Assembly: GCA_016802295.1 (NCBI GenBank)
Contig: JAESIW010000200.1
Coordinates: 4,216,327-4,280,326 of the forward strand
Length of the DNA stretch: 64,000 bases
Source of the DNA: Brachionus rotundiformis
Taxonomy: Eukaryota; Rotifera; Eurotatoria; Ploima; Brachionidae
Direction of reading: 5' to 3'
Made by a program: the position numbers and the translations under genes. Positions 57,869-64,000 of this stretch are shown one piece after another. How positions within the stretch are numbered: the stretch's first letter is position 1; every line of letters starts with the position of its first letter. The notes under the pieces were generated by a model. It was given only the letters and a program-made list of their open reading frames with translations. It made no database searches and was not told where the DNA came from.

Positions 57869-60800
57869 ATTTTTAATTATTTTATTTTAAAAATATTTCT
57901 TCTGATAAGTTTTATAAATATATTTTTTAAATCTAATAAAAGCTTTGAAAACAACTTCTGTCTTTAGTATAAAAAAATGTGATTTTTTTAAAAAGGAATT
58001 TTATTTAATTATTTTATTTAATCAAGTGAAAACCTTAATAAGCGATCTCAGACGCATACGTATTAAATGAGTCCGTTCAATTTTTCTGGTTTATTCAAAT
58101 TAGACTTTACCCATAATTCGCTACATTTAAAATTTAGCTAAATATAAAAGTAAACTTTTAATTCGATTATTGGATTTCAAAGAATTGAACAGATATATTA
58201 ACAGTTTTCATTAAAAAGCTTAACTTTATAAATCAATGATTTTATTTGAATAAATAAGTCTGAATCAAGTTTTTAGATATGTTAAAAAAGAAAAAATTAA
58301 TCAAGGTTTACTCTTAAGTGAAATACTCAAGAAAATTCTATCAGGCACAGTAAATACGTCAAAGAAACTAAAAATTTTAAACGAGCTTTTCTATTTGTAA
58401 TGATGCTAAAGAGTTATTTAAAATATTTGAGTAGATTTTCAATATTTTTTCAGCATATTTTTAATATCTCTAAACGAAAAAATATTGCTCAATTTTCATT
58501 ATTTAAGTCGCTCAAAAATAAATCCTTTAACTTAAATCTTTTTTAGCTTCTAAAAATTTTATTTTCAATCAGGTCATTTAATTTAAAAAATGAATTCAAA
58601 TTTTAATAATTTGATCATAAAACCACGAATTAATTTATTATATTAATTTATTAAGTAGTTGTAAATCAAAGACAAAATAATTTAGAATAGTCTGTCGAGA
58701 GCTAAATTTGAAGCTAGGTGACATAAATTCTAATCTGCTTGTTTAATATTCAATTACATTACTATCATTTACGAAATTTTTAAAAAACGTTATTTGATTC
58801 TTTTCTACACGCAATATTTTTCGAATAAAAAGTGCTTAATAGACATATAAGATTTTATAAAAGCTTAATCTTACGTAAATAAATAAATAAAGTTAATAAA
58901 ACGATTGACCATTTAAAAGCCTGCGTTTAAATGTTTTTCATTTTTGAATCAACGACATAGGTGAATTAAGATTGTTGTGGCTATTTTGGCGCAATATTTA
59001 CTTATTAAAAATACACTGAATTTTATTGAGCTTAAAAGTAAATTTACTTTTTAAAAAAAAACTTTTTTTAGTTGTTTGGACTTATTTGATATTTGATAGT
59101 TGATTTGAGAGTTAAAATTGAAATTTTACTATTTTAGACTGTTTTCCGCGCTTAAAACTAACTATGGTGCAAAAGAGTAAATATTTGAACCAGTTATCCA
59201 GCAAAAAATAGAGAATGAACAATAAGGTAAAATAAATATTCAAGTTTATTGAAATTTATTCTGAAAATTGTAAAATTAACTTTTTTATAAGAGCTATAAA
59301 TTAGTGCTTTTAATTGTCTGGTCAAACATTTGAAAAAAATTTTGATTAAACCTAGAAAGGCAAGTGCACTTAAGTTAATTGAAATTTTAAAATCTAAATT
59401 TTAGATTCAAAATCAATGTGAAGCAAACCAACTATTCTTTCCTCATTTAATAGTTAAATATTCAGATTTCATTATTTGATGTACGGATCTAATAAAATAG
59501 TTAGGTGATCCATGATCAGATATTTGTTTTTAATTTTAGTATTGAATTAATCGATCTATCAATCAATCATCTTTTTGTTCATTGAAATATTGATTTTCAA
59601 AAAAATTTAACCTTCAAATTAAATGTGTCTCAGTTCTTAAATAGATCGAAGCAAAACTTCAATTTGTTTTCTATGGTTATTTTAATTTTAGTGGCATAAT
59701 AAAAACAATTAGTTTTTGATTAATTTTCATCATTTTTTAAATATTTGTATTAAAATAATTTAAATTATTTTTGTCGGTTTTTATTCGGATCTAAGTGGTT
59801 GAACTTTAAATTATCGATATTTTTCATTCAAGTATTAATTAATTTGATCAATGAATTATCTTTTTAATTACCATCTTAAATTTTTTAATAAGATAAAGTA
59901 GACTCAAGATATCTCTTGAACTATTATTTATCTTTTTTAACTTATGATCTCAAGATAAGTTTTGTTTTTAAATTTGTTGAATTTAAACCAAGAGCATAGT
60001 TAATTTACAAAAATAGCTTCTTTAGAAAAAAATTTGAAATTTTATTTTTAAGCTACTAAAGATTATTAGGAATAGATATTTGTTGAAATATGGACAAAAA
60101 TTATTAAGTCATTTGTTTTTAACTTCGAGTATGAAAGAACTTTTTGAAAATGTTCTCTTCTAAGAGAATTTTAAAATTTTTATTGATAAATACAAATTTA
60201 TTCAATTTTATTTTAAAGCAATTAAATTTTTAATGAATATTTTATTCAAATTTGCTACTTTTAGTCTCAAAAGAAGAAACTAAAAATAACAGTTTTATGG
60301 TATCTAAAACAATAAATATTAATTTTATTTTTAGGCCATTGACTATTTGAATTTTATCATAAAATTGATTAATTTTCCATTTAACCTTAAAATTTCAATT
60401 GTTTTTAATATCGGTTTACTTTGATTTTGGCTTTAAAAATTTAATTAACTTTTTTATCTTAGCATATTTTATTTTCATTAGATCCATTAGCTTTATAAAT
60501 TGTTAAATTTTGATTTTAGTTTTTATATGAGGTCATATATTTGTTAGATTTGCTGGAATTAAGAATTAGAACTATATTTTGTAAAAAAGTTGTGTCTAAA
60601 TATTAAGTTAATTTTCTTATTAGTAGAATTTTATGAAGATTTTCGAAACAGTAAGGAAAATATATATTTTGAAGCCAGGAATTTAGGTTTTGGAAATATT
60701 CGAGAATATTCGGATTTCTTTTATGAATTTCAAATTTTTATTTGAGATGGTAAAGTGAAATTCAAGATTGATAAGTCAGTTATGGACCAGATTGAATCTA

Positions 60801-61040
60801 GATTTTCGTTTGAATTACCGGACAAAAGCCAAATTAATAAAAATTAAACAATGTGTCAAGATTAAAAGTTATTTTTGCGAAAAACGTTTATTTACCTTAA
60901 GTTTCGGAATTCATTAAAACAACTGAAATCCTGCAATTCATATCCAAAAACAAATTTTGACCAAACAATAAAGAGATCACAAATCATACAAATTCATTTA
61001 ATAAAATAATAAATCATATCTAAATGAATTAGTTATGTGT
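57869..61040. other. Long intergenic region, no gene seen
   Basis: 3.2 kb of AT-rich sequence. No coding-quality ORF on either strand and no tRNA or obvious repeat. I see nothing I can name. Confidence 0.5.
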
Positions 61041-61226
61041 TTAGTCTATTTTACGTGAAGAGTCATTTTTCGACTGAAGCCACAAAAAAGTTTTTTTATT
61101 TCGCACTTTGGCTTGTTCTGATTTCAAAATATTAGCAAACAATAGAAATCCAACAAGACAAAAATAACAAAAATAATACTTAACTAAAATACTAGTGGAA
61201 TCTTGGACTTGTTTGTTGAAGTCCAC
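61041..61226 (-). CDS. Hypothetical 61-aa single-TM protein
   Basis: ATG at 61226. A short charged N-terminus (MDFNKQVQDSTS) is followed by one hydrophobic helix (ILVKYYFCYFCLVGFLLFAN) and a Lys-rich tail. Its G+C is higher than in the flanks and the composition is protein-like. Start codons of this ORF and of the plus-strand gene at 61331 are 104 bp apart, which suggests a shared divergent promoter. No family recognised. Confidence 0.35.
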   Translation of the reverse strand: MDFNKQVQDSTSILVKYYFCYFCLVGFLLFANILKSEQAKVRNKKTFLWLQSKNDSSRKID

Positions 61227-61330
61227 TAAATTTTTTTTAATTGTTTTGACATATAAATATATAAATATATTTAAAAATTTTCAAATTTTAAACAAAAAAT
61301 TATTTTTAGATTTAATTTAGAAAATTGAAA
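61227..61330. promoter_or_regulatory. Possible bidirectional promoter
   Basis: 104 bp between two divergent ATGs, nearly pure A/T with TATAAATATA-type stretches (about 61252-61270). Only relevant if both flanking genes are real. Confidence 0.3.
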
Positions 61331-62014
61331 ATGGGAATCTTAGATAAGAATAAAAAATCTACGAAATCAGTATTTAATTCAACAAATAGTAGCAATTTGT
61401 GCAAAAATGGAACTAAGAAGGCTTCCTATTCTATAAGTTCACAAAAGGATGCAGAGGTATGCTAAACATTAGCAGCGATAAATATCTAGAATTTTGAACA
61501 TTACTTGCTTTCTTTAAAGAATATTGATCCAAAGGAGAAAACGAATGAATTGGCCGAGCAAGACGAAATTTATCATGACAATCCAGCATTCGAACTTGAG
61601 TCTACAAATCAAGAGATGATAAATGTATGACATAATTTTAAAATATTAACTTTGAAAATTATTTTTATTTTCAAGAATCCTTTTGAAAACGAGAATTCAA
61701 AAAAAGCATCCTGTAATAATGAATCTTTTCAATTGGAAGCACAAAATCAGACAAGTAATTGGACTAACCTACTAACTACCCATAGTAGTCTTACTTATAT
61801 AGATTCAACTGATATTAAAAATTTCGATCAATTAAAAGATGATTTTTATAATTTGTCTTTTAATCATCAAGGCATTTCTACTCTGACTTCAATAAATAAT
61901 ACAGAAAAGCTAGCTGCAGCAGCAGCAGCTGCAGTTTCATCTACAGCAGAATCACTTGTTGAAGTACCAAACTTTGGCCAAGAGCTAAGTTCTATAATGA
62001 AACAAAATCGAATG
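61331..62014 (+). CDS. 5' exons of an unrecognised protein (190 residues, open at the 3' end)
   Basis: Exons: 61331-61456, 61520-61624 and 61676-62014, all phase 0 with good GT-AG sites (63- and 51-nt introns). The last exon ends at a strong donor, ATG|GTAAGT, so the gene continues; no further exon is visible before 64000, so either a large intron follows or the next exon is outside. The product is hydrophilic and Ser/Asn/Glu-rich, with EIYHDNPAFELE, a seven-alanine run and VPNFGQELSSIMKQNRM. It could be the cytosolic N-terminus of a membrane transporter; that is a guess. If the donor is not used the frame stops at 62038. Confidence 0.6.
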
Positions 62015-62038
62015 GTAAGTGATAAAGATTTTCTCTAG

Positions 62039-64000
62039 CAATACCCTTTTTTTATTTATTTTCGATTACGAGTGAAAAACTTGTCTGCTTCGCTCAGCAA
62101 ATCTTAAGATAAGCTAGTTATTTTGATTAAGTTAAATGATTCATTAAAAAGGAATTATTGAAATGCTCGCGTGCAATTTAACCAATTAAGAGTATTCTGA
62201 TCTTTTCGGTCTGATTTTTGTGAATAAATTTAGCTTTAGAATAGATTTAATTTTTTTATCAAAATCTATACTTCCATTGGCATGATCAATCAACCAAATT
62301 TATACAAAAGAGTTAATCTTAAATAAAAACTAAACAAATAAATTTTTTCTGACTATATTCAGAAAGATAGTATTATAAGTCTATACAACGATATATTTAT
62401 TGTTAAAAATTTTAAAATTTTCTTCTAGTTTACATCTTCTATAATCAAGAAAAATTTTTTAAAATTAAAGTTGTACTGAAAAAGTTTTTATTACCATTTC
62501 AAAGGGTTAATGAATGATTGAGAATATATTTTTAAGATTCATAAAATTATTTAAAAAGTTTGAAAAATTATCCCGAATCTAGTTTGGCCTAAGAATTGGT
62601 TACTTTTTATTTACCGCTCATAGACTGGCTACGACCGAGTTCCATATTTTGACTTATTTTTTATTTGTTTTTATAAAACTGCCCTAAACAAAGTTTTCAT
62701 ATTAAATTTCAAATCAATCTAAAATGATTTCAATAAACCTGTTTTTTTTAACTAAAATAATTCAAATTCTGGCATTTAATTTACGTTTCACTTGTTGTAA
62801 AATGGTCTTGAGGTATGTGACCAAGCAATCAAAAGTTCTTAAACATTTATTATAGAAACCGATAAATTTTCAGTCTAATTAAAAACTATTATTTTGATTG
62901 CTTGAATAAATCCATGGCTACCTTCTTTCTCTAAAATTCCTAAACAGTCGCTTATTTTCTAATTTACAGAGTTAATTTTTTTTTTAATTTTAACACTACA
63001 AGTATTTTTAATTAATAGCCAATTAGTAAAATACCTAAATACAGTTAGTGAGCACGAGTCTCATTTTACTTCTTTTATAAGCTGTAATAATGCCGAAACA
63101 GTACATGTGACTCTTTTTATCTAAATCATGTTTTTTAATTAATATAAAACTGTCTAAGCAGACAGATTAAATTCTAAGTAAAAGTACATTCTGTTGTTCA
63201 TGTCCAAAAAAAATCGATTTAACTTTAACTTGGAACTTTTATGAAAGAAAAATTTTAGTTTAAAAAAAATCACAAAAATAGGAAAAAAAGTTAAAATTAA
63301 GTTAAACTTATTATAAAATTAAGGCATACACTTAAGTTTATTTGGTGATTTCAGTGACAAAATTTTTTTTCGAAAATCTCTTTAGCTAAATGAAATTGAG
63401 ATATTTTAAAAACTAAAGCTAATAGTCTGCAGAGCTTAGAAATTATAGTGAGATTGATTAAATATATTTAATATTTATGTAAAAAAATAATAAAAGTTTT
63501 TCTTTTATCCTTGGATTAAAATGATATTCAGTTGACTAGCAAACAGTAGAGTATAAATTTGGATTAACTTGATTTCTCTCAAAACACAAAAAGCTTAACT
63601 TTAAACTTTTAATCAAATAATCTGGATTTTAGTATGAGTAATTTTATATTGTCAGATGACATAACCTCAAAAGTAAAAATGTGAGGTTCAGAAATTAACT
63701 TAGGTGTCGGACATGTTAAATACAAATAGACGGATTATAATTCACGAATTTATTCTGAAATTTTAAATAAATAGGAGCACATAATATAAATATTCGACAA
63801 AAATAATTGTTTTCCGATAAACTATTTATTTTAGACGTTCATTGAACGTCATGATTTCAGGACTCAGAATTAGTTCAAATTCTTTAAACTGTCAAATGCT
63901 CATCCACGATAGGATGTCGATCAAGTTTACTTTGACAGTTGTTTAAAAAATCGAGCATTTTCAAATTGATTGAATTTTAAAAAAAATATTCTAAATATTG
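62039..64000. other. No gene seen; probable long intron of the preceding gene or intergenic
   Basis: AT-rich to the window edge. No ORF of coding quality. Small palindromes (for example GACGTTC-ATT-GAACGTC near 63834-63850) are within chance. Confidence 0.45.

Noticed and set aside
1..64000. CRISPR arrays, bacterial operons, integrons or phage genes
   Set aside because: No regularly spaced repeats or prokaryotic gene organisation; spliceosomal introns and nuclear tRNA genes throughout.

Overview
The window is nuclear DNA of an invertebrate animal. It is strongly AT-rich, its genes are split by very short GT-AG introns (mostly 42-60 nt), and it carries metazoan-specific genes: Dlx homeobox, Mab-21, neurobeachin, anoctamin and a GRXCR-type glutaredoxin. 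Base composition, intron size and gene content fit a monogonont rotifer (Brachionus-like) best. That assignment is inference; other compact AT-rich invertebrates are possible. Gene models were built by hand from splice sites, reading phase and remembered family sequences. For every complete multi-exon model the exon lengths sum to a multiple of three.

Layout: 1-6496 (+) 3' half of a neurobeachin/LRBA gene (PH-BEACH-WD40) with a LINE remnant in an intron. 6497-10073 is non-coding and holds a ~719-bp inverted-repeat element. 10074-11192 (-) is single-exon mab-21, with a perfect 48-bp foldback upstream. 12092-12391 (-) is a doubtful ORF. 13823-20473 (+) is an 18-exon anoctamin/TMEM16 with a 19-nt microexon, a hAT-like MITE and LINE fragments in its introns. 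21040-21875 (-) is a dead Tc1/mariner transposase. 22647-23407 (+) is a four-TM MS4A-like protein. 25520-27158 (+) is Dlx. 29182-29965 (-) has tRNA-Gly(GCC) and tRNA-Asn(GTT). 30093-36347 (-) holds two tandem PA-TM-RING E3 ligase paralogues. 36649-40517 (+) is AASDH (adenylation, carrier and PQQ propeller). 40825-44032 (-) is eIF5B. 44640-45420 is a GC-richer island of probable TE debris. 45756-47228 (-) has a TMEM272-like gene directly behind a RING/coiled-coil gene. 48658-52479 (+) is PIGN in 21 exons. 52546-54218 (-) is an unrecognised type I membrane protein with Ig-like spacing. 56054-57868 (+) is GRXCR-like. 61041-61226 (-) and 61331-62014 (+) are a divergent pair of unrecognised ORFs/exons.

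The genes do not form one pathway. They cover membrane traffic and protein turnover (neurobeachin, RING ligases), lipid/GPI and ion membrane biology (PIGN, anoctamin), translation initiation (eIF5B) and development (Dlx, mab-21). Neighbours are packed both tail-to-tail (AASDH/eIF5B, PIGN/Ig-like) and head-to-head (RING paralogue B/AASDH). I see no CRISPR array, bacterial operon, viral genome or coherent novel gene system. The most unusual items are the foldback near mab-21, the element with alternating subterminal motif arrays, microexons, a stop-free intron inside a RING domain, and an anoctamin lacking usual landmark residues.
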